Below are positions 1-9,527 of a stretch of DNA of 64,000 nt, in pieces. Below the pieces are notes generated by a model, which had not been told where the DNA came from, searched no databases, and saw only the letters and a program-made list of their open reading frames with translations. The stretch is from Azospirillum soli (GTDB lineage: Bacteria; Pseudomonadota; Alphaproteobacteria; Azospirillales; Azospirillaceae): contig NZ_JAGINQ010000014.1 of the NCBI RefSeq assembly GCF_017876165.1, positions 62,001-126,000 on the forward strand. The letters run 5' to 3'. Each line of letters begins with the position of its first letter. Position 1 is the stretch's first letter. The translations under genes were made by a program, and so were the position numbers.

Positions 1-610
1 GCAGGATTTGCCGGCCGCCCTGGGACAGCGAGACCTTCTCCAGAAAGTACAGGAAGCGGCGGCGCCACGCCGCGACCTCCGCCTCCGTGCAGCCATCGAA
101 ATAGAGACCGCGCCGCAGATTCTCCTCGAAATGCCGGGGGAAGTAGAGACCGTGGTAGAAGGACAGCGGCGACATGTTCGCCAGCGCGATCTCGTCCTCC
201 TGCGGGCTTTCCGGGGTGACGGCAACGTTGTCGATGTAGCGGCGCTCCGGCAAGGCGCGCTCCAGCAGGGGACGCAGCAACCGGCCGAGCCCCAGCATGT
301 CCCAGGGCAGGCCGACCGCGATGGGGTCGATGATGCCGAACCGGGGATCGCGGCTCAGCACGTTGTAGAGGTGCGTGGTGCCGCTGCGCCAGTGACCGAG
401 GATGAAGAGCGGGGCCGGCACGGGGCCGTGCTTGTGCCGCGCCCAGGCCACCCACCCCGCCTCGGCCAGCGAGCAGGGCGCGCGCAGCAGGCCGGAGGCC
501 AGCGCCGCGGCCACGGTGGGCAGGGCACGGGCGGACGGCGGGCCATTGCGGGCCAGGACCGCCAGCAGGGTCGCCGCGTCGCAGCCATAGAGCGGGTGGC
601 TGTCTCCCAT
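1..610 (-). CDS. Sulfotransferase family protein (3' end cut by window)
   Basis: The minus-strand frame from ATG at 610 (MGDSHPLYG) stays open to the window edge, giving 203 residues without a stop. Around residue 70 it has FILGHWRSGTTHLYN, the phosphosulfate-binding loop (GxxRSGTT) of PAPS-dependent sulfotransferases. Further on, MSPLSFYHGLYFPRHF and WRRRFLYFLEKVS fit the conserved core of the bacterial Sulfotransfer family. The expected reaction is transfer of sulfate from PAPS to an alcohol or sugar acceptor in the cytoplasm; the acceptor cannot be told. It is divergent from the HpnM/HpnA-like pair. The C-terminal half lies outside the window. Confidence 0.8.
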   Translation of the reverse strand, partial: MGDSHPLYGCDAATLLAVLARNGPPSARALPTVAAALASGLLRAPCSLAEAGWVAWARHKHGPVPAPLFILGHWRSGTTHLYNVLSRDPRFGIIDPIAVGLPWDMLGLGRLLRPLLERALPERRYIDNVAVTPESPQEDEIALANMSPLSFYHGLYFPRHFEENLRRGLYFDGCTEAEVAAWRRRFLYFLEKVSLSQGGRQIL

Positions 611-719
611 CGGGCACCCTCCGTTTGCCGACGATGCGCGACAGGATAGACCGCGTTGGCACCTGTTACATCCCACGCGGATGGTTGAGTCCGCCTGCCC
701 CGAAAGGCACACTTTGTTT

Positions 720-1355
720 ATGCACACCCTTCTCGCCCGCCGAACCTGGATGCGTCTCGCCCTCGCCTTGGCCATCATGGCGGCGGGGCTGATGCCGATC
801 CCCGCTCTCGCCCAGCCGGCCGGCGCCAGTGGCACCGTGGCGCGGCTGAACGAGGCGATCATGGCGCTGATGCAGAACCCGACGAAGGAAAACCGGCGCG
901 CCCGGTTGCAACGCTTCCTGCCGGTGATGCAGGAGACCTTCGACCTGGAGGCCGCGTTGCGCGTCGCCGCCGCCCCCTATTTCGACAAGAGCGACGAGGC
1001 GGAGCGGCGCCAGACGCTGGACGCCTTCGCCCGGCGCAGCGCCGCCCAGTATGTGGACCGTTTCGACAGCTACGACGGCCAGCGCATCGAGATCGTCGGG
1101 GAACGGCCGGCCCAGCGCGGCATGGTGCTGGTGGACACCAACCTGATGCGGCGGGCCAAGGACCCGGTGCGGCTGACCTACCTGCTGCGGCAGGAGGCGG
1201 GGCAGTGGCGCATCCTGGACGTGCTGGCGAAGGGGACGGTCAGCCAGCTGGCCACCCAGCGGTCGGAATTCCAGACCGCCCTGCGCAGCGGCGGCCTGCC
1301 GGCGCTGACGCGGGACCTGAACGCCAATGCGGACAAGCTGTTGGGCGGGGCGTGA
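720..1355 (+). CDS. MlaC/Ttg2-family periplasmic protein, HpnM-like
   Basis: A 211-residue protein with a clear signal peptide (MRLALALAIMAAG...ALA, cut before QPAGA) and the MlaC/Ttg2 'toluene tolerance' fold pattern: a helical first half with LPVMQETFDLEAALRVAAAPYF, then GMVLVDTNLM and AGQWRILDVLAKG near the end. MlaC proteins carry phospholipids between membranes. The HpnM branch is encoded beside hopanoid genes, and the next gene resembles HpnA, so HpnM is favoured here. I chose ATG 720, just before the signal peptide and behind a GAAAGG element; ATG 681 and ATG 750 are alternatives. Its stop codon directly abuts the next start. Confidence 0.7.
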   Translation: MHTLLARRTWMRLALALAIMAAGLMPIPALAQPAGASGTVARLNEAIMALMQNPTKENRRARLQRFLPVMQETFDLEAALRVAAAPYFDKSDEAERRQTLDAFARRSAAQYVDRFDSYDGQRIEIVGERPAQRGMVLVDTNLMRRAKDPVRLTYLLRQEAGQWRILDVLAKGTVSQLATQRSEFQTALRSGGLPALTRDLNANADKLLGGA

Positions 1356-2321
1356 TTGGCGACCGCGCTCGTCACCGGGGGCAGCGGCTTCATCGGCGGC
1401 CATCTGGTGGCGGCGCTGACCGCGCGCGGCGAGCGGGTGCGGATTCTGGACGTCTGCGAACCAGCCAACGCCCCGCCGGGGGTGGAGTTCAGGCACGGTT
1501 CCATCCTTGATCCAGAGGCGGCGGCGCGGGCGATGGAGGGGGTAGAGCAAGTCTTCCACCTCGCCGCGCACGCGCAGCTGTGGTTGCCCGACCCGGCGGA
1601 CTTCGACCGGGTGAACCGGGAGGGCACGCGGATCGTGCTGGATGCCGCCCGTCGGGTGGGGGTTCGGCGGTTTCTGCATTGCTCGACGGAGGCGGTGCTG
1701 GTCGGGGCTCCCCCAGCGCGGCGGCTGGATGAGAGCGCCGATCCGGGGATCGAGGACTTGGCCGGGCCTTACTGCCGGTCAAAGTGGCTCGCCGAGCGGG
1801 AGGCGCTGGCAGCGGCGCGGGATGGCTTGCCGGTGGTGGTGGTCAACCCGACCGCCCCGATCGGGCCGGGAGACCGGACGCCGACGCCGCCCACGGCCAT
1901 GCTTCGGCTGTTCCAGGCGGGCGGCCCCCGGCTGATCCTGGACTGCACCCTGAACCTCGTGGACGTGCGGGACGTGGCAGCCGGCATGCTGCTGGTGGCG
2001 GAGCGCGGCCGCGTGGGCGAGCGGTATCTGCTGGGCGGCACCGACATCCGCTTGGCGGAACTCGCGGCGCGCATCGACCGGCTCATGGGGCGGCCGGTCG
2101 CCAAACGCTACGCCGTGCCCGGCGGCGTGGCCCTGGTGGCGGCGCGGGTGGAGGAGTGGCTGTCCGACCACGTCACCCGCCGGCCGCCCCACGCGCCGGT
2201 CACCGGGGTGCGGCTGGCGCTGGGAGCCGGCGGGTTCGACAGCGGAAAGGCGATGCGGGAGCTGGGCTACCGGACGCGTCCATTGGAAGAGACGCTGGCG
2301 GATGCCTTGACCATGCGCTGA
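1356..2321 (+). CDS. NAD-dependent epimerase/dehydratase, HpnA-like
   Basis: A 321-residue extended short-chain dehydrogenase. It has the N-terminal dinucleotide motif GGSGFIGG, HLAAHAQLW after strand 4, and the YxxxK catalytic pair in YCRSKWLAE. The overall pattern follows HpnA, the hopanoid-associated sugar epimerase group, although dihydroflavonol-reductase-like epimerases are close relatives. The start is a TTG placed immediately after the upstream stop (TGATTG), with no spacing, so translation is probably coupled to the HpnM-like gene. The substrate is inferred to be a nucleotide sugar or a lipid-linked sugar; nothing in the sequence fixes it. Confidence 0.7.
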   Translation: MATALVTGGSGFIGGHLVAALTARGERVRILDVCEPANAPPGVEFRHGSILDPEAAARAMEGVEQVFHLAAHAQLWLPDPADFDRVNREGTRIVLDAARRVGVRRFLHCSTEAVLVGAPPARRLDESADPGIEDLAGPYCRSKWLAEREALAAARDGLPVVVVNPTAPIGPGDRTPTPPTAMLRLFQAGGPRLILDCTLNLVDVRDVAAGMLLVAERGRVGERYLLGGTDIRLAELAARIDRLMGRPVAKRYAVPGGVALVAARVEEWLSDHVTRRPPHAPVTGVRLALGAGGFDSGKAMRELGYRTRPLEETLADALTMR

Positions 2322-2392
2322 GAGCATGGTTCCAATCGTGCTCCACAACGCCAAAGATTCGTCCACATAAGAATGCGTGAGCTATGCGGACA

Positions 2393-3298
2393 TCAGCCGC
2401 GCAGCACGTCGCGGCTGGCCAGCACAGCGCCGCCCATGATCAGGGCGCAGGCGGCCCAGACGGTCCAGCCGCCGGTGGCCTGCCCGAACAGGATCAGCAG
2501 GAAGGTGGAGGTGAGCGGCGTGGCGTAGGACAGGACGCCCAGAGCCCGGATGTCGCCGCGCTTCACGCCGTGGTCCCACACGAAGAATGCGGCCCCGACC
2601 GGCCCGATGCCCATGGCGAGCACGGCCAACCATTCCCCGCCGGTGGGGATCACGGTCGTCTCGAACAGCAGATGGCACAGGCCCGCCAGGATCGCGGTGG
2701 CAAGGCAGAAGCCGCCGACCGCCTCCGTCGGGACGTTGCCGAAGCGGCGCGACAGCACCGAATAGGCCGCCCAGGCGACGGCGCCGGTCATCGCCGACAG
2801 GTAACCCGGCAGGGCGCCGGCCTCCAGCGACAGGCCGCGCCCGCGCCCCGTCACGATCAGCACCGTGCCGGCCAATCCGCACAGCGCGCCCAGGATGTGC
2901 CCGCGCTTCAGCCGCTCGCCCGGCAACAGGGCGGAGAACAGAACGATCAGCAGCGGCCACAGGTAGTTCAGCAGATTGACCTCGACCGCCGCGTCGGGCG
3001 CCAGACGGAAGGCCAGGAAATAGAAGAAGTGATAGCCGAACAGCCCGGCGATGCCCAGCAGCCAGACCGGCCAAGGCTGGCGCAGCACGCCGATCACGTC
3101 CTTGCCGCGCGCGGCGCTGGCCGCCGTACCGACAATGAAGGCGACTGCGAAGGACATGGCGACCAGCTGAAACGGCGGTATCGTGCCGGACAGCGCGGTC
3201 AGCAGCGCCAGCGTGGACCACATCAGGATGGCCATGCCGCCGATGGCGGTGGCGCGGCGGACTTCGGCGGCGGGGGCGGAGAGGGCTTCGGTCGTCAT
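2393..3298 (-). CDS. EamA/DMT-superfamily exporter, YddG-like
   Basis: A 301-residue membrane protein with about ten hydrophobic segments arranged as two EamA repeats. The first repeat starts AIGGMAILMWSTLALLTALSG and the second lies near YLSAMTGAVAWAAYSVLSRRFG. Its length and opening segments match the YddG aromatic amino-acid exporter group. Its role is export of small metabolites, probably aromatic amino acids, across the inner membrane; this substrate is inferred from family resemblance only. ATG 3298 is the first in-frame start. It stands alone, convergent with the HpnA-like gene. Confidence 0.75.
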   Translation of the reverse strand: MTTEALSAPAAEVRRATAIGGMAILMWSTLALLTALSGTIPPFQLVAMSFAVAFIVGTAASAARGKDVIGVLRQPWPVWLLGIAGLFGYHFFYFLAFRLAPDAAVEVNLLNYLWPLLIVLFSALLPGERLKRGHILGALCGLAGTVLIVTGRGRGLSLEAGALPGYLSAMTGAVAWAAYSVLSRRFGNVPTEAVGGFCLATAILAGLCHLLFETTVIPTGGEWLAVLAMGIGPVGAAFFVWDHGVKRGDIRALGVLSYATPLTSTFLLILFGQATGGWTVWAACALIMGGAVLASRDVLRG

Positions 3299-3456
3299 CC
3301 CGCGTGATTAACCCACGCCGTGGGGCGGCGCAACCCCGGCCAGGGCCCGTGAAGCGCGATTGTGGGGAGGACCAACAAAGCCTGGGTATTGCCGGGCATT
3401 CGATGCAATTCTGGCGTGACGTTTTGCGACCGGCGTGGCGATCCGATGGGCGCGAG

Positions 3457-4302
3457 TCAAAGCGGGGAGAGCGCCTTCCGCATCGCTTCCGCTGTGGCGG
3501 TGTCGGCCGGGAAGAAGGCTTCGATGGCCAGTTCCGACAGGGTGACGTCCACCGCCGTTCCAAAAACCGTCGTGGTGCTGAAGAAGCTGAGCAGCCCGAT
3601 TTCCGTCCGAAGCCGCAGAGGGACCACCACGCCGTCGTGCGACGACAGCGGCTCGCCCCGGCTGTGCGGAGCCTGCCCATCGGGAGCCGGGTAGCCCTTC
3701 AACTCGTCGAACAGCGCCACCAGCGCAGGATCGGCGCTGACGTCGATCTGGTGCGTCAGCCGATGCAGGATGTGCCTCCGCCACTGGGCGTAATTCTCGA
3801 TCCGCGACGCCACGCCGGACGGGTGGAGGCTGAGGCGCAGCACGTTCACCGGAGGCTGGAGAAGCTCCGGCGCGGCACCGGCGAGCAGCGGAGCGACCGC
3901 CCGGTTGGCCGCGACCAGCGTCCAGTGCCGGTCCACGGCCAACGCCGGGTGAGGCTCGTGCCCGGTCAGCACGAGGTCGACGGCTTGGCGGGCGGCCTGC
4001 ATCTCGGGATCGTCCAGCCGGTGTTCGGAAAAGACCGGGGCAAAGCCCGCAGCGACGAGCAGCGCGTTGCGGTCGCGCAGCGGAATGTCCATCCGCTCCG
4101 CCAGATGGAGCAGCATGGTCCGGCTGGGCTGTGAACGTCCCGTTTCCAGAAAGCTGACGTGCCGGGTCGAGATGTCGGCCTCGCAGGCGAGGTCGAGTTG
4201 GCTGAAACCGCGCCGCTTGCGCCATGCGCGCAGCAGTTCGCCAACCGGTTGGCGCGGCACGGTCCTGGGGGATGGACGGTGTCGGACGGCTGTCTGCGGC
4301 AT
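3457..4302 (-). CDS. XRE regulator with MmyB-type ligand-binding domain
   Basis: A 281-residue protein. Residues about 25-80 form an XRE helix-turn-helix (RAWRKRRGFSQLDLA, then DISTRHVSFLETGRS and SRTMLLHLAERMDIPLRDRN). The rest is the MmyB-like domain, which in known members is a PAS-like pocket that binds fatty acids or other small ligands (VNVLRLSLHPSGVASRIENYAQWRRHILHRL). Regulators of this type usually control nearby oxidoreductases or hydrolases. Here the gene lies 59 bases downstream of an alpha/beta hydrolase on the same strand, so that hydrolase is the likely target. Confidence 0.85.
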   Translation of the reverse strand: MPQTAVRHRPSPRTVPRQPVGELLRAWRKRRGFSQLDLACEADISTRHVSFLETGRSQPSRTMLLHLAERMDIPLRDRNALLVAAGFAPVFSEHRLDDPEMQAARQAVDLVLTGHEPHPALAVDRHWTLVAANRAVAPLLAGAAPELLQPPVNVLRLSLHPSGVASRIENYAQWRRHILHRLTHQIDVSADPALVALFDELKGYPAPDGQAPHSRGEPLSSHDGVVVPLRLRTEIGLLSFFSTTTVFGTAVDVTLSELAIEAFFPADTATAEAMRKALSPL

Positions 4303-4361
4303 GGATCCTCGCTCCCTCTCGGCTTTCTTGGTGTTTGGCGGTCCCAGGGTATCAGCGCCGC

Positions 4362-5213
4362 CTACCGCGCATCCAGAAAGGCCAGCAGGTCGCGGTTGAA
4401 GCGGTCCATGTGGGTCAGGAACAGCCCGTGCGGCGCCCCTTCGTAGACGGTCAGCGTCGCGTTCGGCATCAGCTCGGCGGTTTTCCGCCCGGTGATGGCA
4501 AGCGGGCTGGACACGTCCAGGTCACCGTGGACCAGCAACGTCGGCACGGCGATCTCCGGAAGCTCCCGCCGGAAGTCGGTGGACGTCGTCGCCCGGTGGC
4601 AGTCCAAAAGCGCCTTCATCGACGCTTGCAGGACCATCGACTTGACCCAGGCCATCATGCCGGCCGAGCTGTCCGCCGTCATGAAGGGGCGAATGTTGTC
4701 CTCCAGCCATTTCGGAAAGTCCCGCATCAGACAGTCCGAGCGAAAGGCCTCGAAGACGGCGGGGTCGATGCCATCGGGATTGTCGTCGGTGCGGGCGAGC
4801 ATCGGGGTTACCGTGCCAACCAGGACCGTTCGGGAAACGCGGCCGCTGCCATGCCGGCTCAGGTAGCGGACGATTTCCCCGCAGGACATGGAATGGCCAA
4901 CCAACGTGACGCCACGCAGATCCAGCGTGTCGAGCAGGGTGGCGAGGTCGTCGGCCAGCCGGTCAAAGTCGAAGCCGGTCCCCGGATCGCTCGACTGGCC
5001 ATGACCACGGCGGTCATACGCGATGCAGCGGTGGCCGTGCTCCGTCAGCGCCAGCATCTGATAGGCCCAGGAGTCGGAGTTCAGCGACCAGCTCGACAGG
5101 AAGACAACGGGATTCCCCCGCCCCCAATCCCGGTAGAAGAGCTTCACGCCGTCGTCGGTGTGGATGAAGCCGGGCTCGGCCGGGCCGGCGGGGGACATCG
5201 ATGGCACGCTCAT
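4362..5213 (-). CDS. Alpha/beta hydrolase, chloroperoxidase/esterase type
   Basis: A 283-residue alpha/beta hydrolase. It shows the oxyanion region (VVFLSSWSLNSDSW), AYDRRGHGQS, the nucleophile elbow GHSMS at residues 106-110 (serine 108), a late aspartate in LVHGDLDVSSPL and the catalytic histidine in GAPHGLFLTH. Cofactor-free haloperoxidase/esterase relatives usually read GHSMGGGE at the elbow; here it is GHSMSCGE, with a serine in place of the fifth-position glycine. ATG 5213 is preferred because AGGAG sits 8 bases upstream; a longer reading from 5267 would overlap the previous gene. It probably forms one unit with the SnoaL-like gene 50 bases upstream. Confidence 0.8.
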   Translation of the reverse strand: MSVPSMSPAGPAEPGFIHTDDGVKLFYRDWGRGNPVVFLSSWSLNSDSWAYQMLALTEHGHRCIAYDRRGHGQSSDPGTGFDFDRLADDLATLLDTLDLRGVTLVGHSMSCGEIVRYLSRHGSGRVSRTVLVGTVTPMLARTDDNPDGIDPAVFEAFRSDCLMRDFPKWLEDNIRPFMTADSSAGMMAWVKSMVLQASMKALLDCHRATTSTDFRRELPEIAVPTLLVHGDLDVSSPLAITGRKTAELMPNATLTVYEGAPHGLFLTHMDRFNRDLLAFLDAR

Positions 5214-5263
5214 GGTCGGTGCTCCTGCGTTCGGTGAGGCTGCGGGACGGGAAGGCCGGTGCG

Positions 5264-5632
5264 TCACGCACCGGCCGGAACCCGGTCCAGGAAGCCGGTC
5301 ACCGAGCGGATCCGTCCATCGGCGGCGAGCTGGACGAAGTCGGTGCCGATGACCACGGGCTCGGCCCCCGCCAACCCCAGCGACCAGGAGAAGCGCACGC
5401 GGTCGTTGTGACCGTCGGGCGTGCCGTGCAGGGCGAAGCGGACGTTCGGGAACCGCTGCTGCACGGCCTCGATCAGAGCGTCTATGTCCGCATGGCCGTT
5501 CGCCCGCACCATCGGGTCGAGGTAATGCGCATCCTCGGTCCAGTGCTCAGCGAGCAGCGCACGCCGGCGGGTCGGGTCGGTTTCGTTCCACGCGGCGATG
5601 TAATGCTGGGCGACAAGGGCGGCGTTCGTCAT
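5264..5632 (-). CDS. SnoaL-like / NTF2-fold small protein
   Basis: A 122-residue single-domain protein with the NTF2-fold SnoaL pattern: HYIAAWNETDPTRRRALLAEHWTEDAHYLDP, then VQQRFPNVRFALHGTPDGHNDRVRFSW, and a C-terminal strand VTGFLDRV. Members are polyketide cyclases, isomerases or binding proteins, and the reaction cannot be deduced. ATG 5632 is chosen because AAGGAG lies 7 bases upstream and the fold begins there. It is the first gene of a leftward set with the hydrolase and the MmyB-type regulator. Confidence 0.75.
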   Translation of the reverse strand: MTNAALVAQHYIAAWNETDPTRRRALLAEHWTEDAHYLDPMVRANGHADIDALIEAVQQRFPNVRFALHGTPDGHNDRVRFSWSLGLAGAEPVVIGTDFVQLAADGRIRSVTGFLDRVPAGA

Positions 5633-5827
5633 GGCAGGGCTCCTTCTTGGGGCGTTGCCCGGATCGACCGGACGCCCACAGCATCGCCGCTCATCGATCC
5701 GCCCGCGATTACGTGACAGGTAAAGAAAAGGCTCTTGTCGCGGTCTCCCGCCTATCCGCCTGTACCAGTGATCGCGGAGCCAGGAGGGAGTACGATCGGG
5801 CTCGCAAAGGCCAAGGGAGCCCCTGCG

Positions 5828-6628
5828 ATGACTGAAGCCGCGGCCGTTCACTGGGCGAGCGGTGACCTCTATGAACCCTACGTGGGACGCTGGAGCCGTC
5901 CGGTTGCCCACGCGTTGCTCGGCTGGCTGGACGCCCCGACCGGACTCGACTGGCTTGACGTGGGCTGCGGCACCGGAGTGGTGGCGGAGGCCATCGCCGG
6001 GCGATGCGCCCCCAAACGCCTGGTGGGGATTGATCCGTCGGCCGGCTTTCTCGACTTCGCACGTCGGCGCTTGCAGGACTCAGGCGCCGAGCTGCTTCAA
6101 GCCAATGCCCTTGGCCTGCCATTTCCCGCCGCCCGGTTTGATCGCGTGGTGTCCGGCCTCGTCCTCAACTTCGTGCCCGATCATCCGCTCGCGGTGTCCG
6201 AGATGGCGCGGGTCGTTCGACCAGGCGGCGAGGTGGCGCTCTATGTCTGGGATTACGCGGGCAAGATGGAGTTGATGCGCCGCTTTTGGGATGCGGCGAT
6301 CGCACTGGACAGGCAGGCCCTTGGGTTCGACGAGGGGCAGCGTTTCCCGATATGCCAGTCGGATGCCTTGCACCGGCTGTTCGATGACGCCGGCCTTTCG
6401 CAGGTGAAGACCCTTGCGATCGACATTCCCACCAAGTTCCGCGACTTCGACGATTACTGGACCCCGTTTCTCGGGGGGCAGGCGCCGGCACCGGCCTACT
6501 GCATGTCGTTGGACGAGGATAGCCGGGCCGCGTTGCGCGAGCGCCTGCGGGCGTCCTTACCGGCTCAGGCGGACGGCAGCATCCACCTTGTCGCGCGGGC
6601 CTGGGCCGTGAGGGGCCGCAAAGGCTGA
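5828..6628 (+). CDS. Class I SAM-dependent methyltransferase
   Basis: A 266-residue protein with motif I DVGCGTG at residues 44-50, acidic motif II (LVGIDPSAGFLDFARRRL), and motif III FDRVVSGLVLNFVPDHPLAVSEMARVVRPGG, typical of the Methyltransf_11/25 group. It transfers methyl from SAM to an unknown substrate in the cytoplasm. The start is ATG 5828, 10 to 12 bases after an AAGGGAG element; upstream in-frame codons are not protein-like. It is convergent with the YadH-like gene and has no obvious functional partner. Confidence 0.8.
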   Translation: MTEAAAVHWASGDLYEPYVGRWSRPVAHALLGWLDAPTGLDWLDVGCGTGVVAEAIAGRCAPKRLVGIDPSAGFLDFARRRLQDSGAELLQANALGLPFPAARFDRVVSGLVLNFVPDHPLAVSEMARVVRPGGEVALYVWDYAGKMELMRRFWDAAIALDRQALGFDEGQRFPICQSDALHRLFDDAGLSQVKTLAIDIPTKFRDFDDYWTPFLGGQAPAPAYCMSLDEDSRAALRERLRASLPAQADGSIHLVARAWAVRGRKG

Positions 6629-6643
6629 CGAGAAAGGACACGC

Positions 6644-7401
6644 TTAGCTTTTCAGTTTATAGCCCGTGCGGAAAATCCACCACACCACGGCGAGACAGAT
6701 CACCAGCATCAGCGCGGTCATGGCGAGGCTCAGGGCCACGGGAACGTCAGCGGCGCCATAGAAGCTCCAGCGAAAGCCGCTGACCAGATAGACGACCGGG
6801 TTGAACAGGGTGACCTGCTGCCAGAACGGCGGCAGCATGCTGATCGAATAGAAGCTCCCGCCCAGAAAGGCCAGCGGCGTCACGATCAGCATCGGCACGA
6901 TCTGCAACTTTTCCCACCCATCGGCCCAGATGCCCAGGATGAAGCCGAGCAGGCTGAAGGTCACCGACGTCAGCACGAGGAATGCGACCATCCAGAACGG
7001 GTGGGCGATGGAAAAATCCACGAACAGCCGCGCCGTCAGCAGGATCAGCGTACCGAGGATGACGGACTTCGTCGCCGCCGCCCCGACATAGCCGATCACC
7101 GTCTCGAAAGCGGAGATGGGGGCCGACAGCACCTCGTAGATCGTGCCGGAATAGCGCGGCATGTAGATGCCGAAGGACGCGTTCGACACGCTCTCCGTCA
7201 GCACCGACATCATGACGAGACCGGGGACCAGGAACGCGCCGTAGCTGACGCCCTCGACCGACGCGAAGCGTCCGCCGATGGCCGCCCCGAAGACGATGAA
7301 GTACAGCGACGTGGAGATCACCGGGCCGGCGATGCTCTGGAACAGCGTGCGCCAGGTGCGGGCCAGTTCGAAGACATAGATGGCCTTGATCGCATGGAGG
7401 T

Positions 7402-7405
<4 letters not shown>
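6644..7405 (-). CDS. yadH: ABC-2 type transporter permease, YadH-like
   Basis: A 253-residue inner-membrane protein of the ABC-2 family with about six hydrophobic spans and the conserved stretch around YEVLSAPISAFETVIGYVGAAATKS. It is close in length to E. coli YadH (256 residues). It forms the membrane part of an exporter with the ATPase encoded just upstream. The permease ATG overlaps the ATPase stop in an ATGA arrangement, so the two are translationally coupled. The exported molecule is unknown for this family. Confidence 0.85.
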
Positions 7406-8328
<923 letters not shown>

Positions 8329-8456
8329 GTCTCCCCTCGGCTTGCGGGTCCGCCGGGTGCCGGCGCCACCAGAGCGGGGCACCATAGCCTTTGCCGGCGC
8401 CGGGCGGAATCCGAACATGAGGGGGCGGCAAGCAACGTTGCCGCGACAGCGTCGCC

Positions 8457-9527
8457 TCAGTCTCCCTCTTCACCCCGGCGCCAGTAAGCGACGGCAAGGT
8501 GCTCGTGCGCTTGCAGGCGGCGTTCCTCGCGCAAACAGCTGCGGATCGCGCGAAACGCCTGATACTCGCAGGCTGCCCAGGCATAGACCCGCGATCCATC
8601 GTCGGGAAAGGCGATGCCACGCACCGCGTCGGCCAGCAGCGTTGTCGTGCCGGCCGGGGCGCCGTTGCGCAGCAGCCACTCGACCTCGATGTCGGCCTTC
8701 ACGGTCAGCGGTTGGATATCGCCGGCGTCCGCCACCTCGATCACCGCCCTGCCCCGCGCGCCTTCCGGGAGGTGTTCCAGCATGCGCGCGATGGCCGGCA
8801 GCGCCGTTTCGTCGCCCGCGAACAGATACCAGTCGGCCTCGACCAGCCCGCCGCCGCCGGGACCGACAATCCCGACCCGGTCGCCCGGCTTTGCCCGCTC
8901 CGCGAAGGTCGAGCCCGGACCGGCGTCGGCGTGGAGCACGAAGTCGATGTCGAGCGTGCCTGCCGCCAGATCGAGCGACCGCACCGTGTATTTTCGGAAA
9001 AGGGGGCGATGCTCGGGATCCGCCCACTGGATGAGCCCGTTCCGGCCGACGGTCGGCCATTGCGGCTCCGACGCGGCGGGATGCTGAACAAGGATGTTGA
9101 GGTGGAGCGCGCTCGTCGGCGCGAAGCGGGCGACATCCGCCCCGGAGAGGGTGAGGCGGCGCATGTGCGGCGTCACGTCACGGACGCCCACGACCTGAAG
9201 GATCTGGAAGTTGGGCGGCCGCAAGATGTCGCCGCCATCGCCCGCCCACGCGATCTCCGGAACCGGCCCCTCGGCGAATTCCAGGACGTGGGAGGCGATG
9301 ATCGACCGCATGTGGTAAAGGCCTTCCAAGTCCTTGGTGGTCACCTCGATCAGGGTCGCGTCGCCGTCGCGCGTGAAGCGCGCCTGAGCATCGTGGATGT
9401 GCAGGATGTGCGCCCCGTCCCGCTCCTCCGCCCGGCCGCCATGCTCCACCATATGGCCGCAGACGCGAGCGATCACCTCCTCCGGGTTGGAGAGGGCGAC
9501 GCGGGCGTGTGCAAGACAATCCTTCAT
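8457..9527 (-). CDS. Siderophore-interacting flavoprotein with N-terminal DUF2218
   Basis: A 356-residue two-part protein. Residues 1 to about 95 match the small DUF2218 domain (VCGHMVEHGGRAEERDGAHILHI... LIEVTTKDLEGLYHMRSIIASHVLEF). The rest is a siderophore-interacting reductase of the ViuB/YqjH type with FAD-binding FRKYTVRSLD, GPGSTFAERAKPGDRVGIVGPGGG and the C-terminal YAWAACEYQAFRAIR. It would reduce ferric siderophore in the cytoplasm to release ferrous iron. ATG 9527 has AAGGGAG upstream and overlaps the ATPase stop by one base (TGATG), making it the last gene of the uptake operon. Confidence 0.88.
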   Translation of the reverse strand: MKDCLAHARVALSNPEEVIARVCGHMVEHGGRAEERDGAHILHIHDAQARFTRDGDATLIEVTTKDLEGLYHMRSIIASHVLEFAEGPVPEIAWAGDGGDILRPPNFQILQVVGVRDVTPHMRRLTLSGADVARFAPTSALHLNILVQHPAASEPQWPTVGRNGLIQWADPEHRPLFRKYTVRSLDLAAGTLDIDFVLHADAGPGSTFAERAKPGDRVGIVGPGGGGLVEADWYLFAGDETALPAIARMLEHLPEGARGRAVIEVADAGDIQPLTVKADIEVEWLLRNGAPAGTTTLLADAVRGIAFPDDGSRVYAWAACEYQAFRAIRSCLREERRLQAHEHLAVAYWRRGEEGD

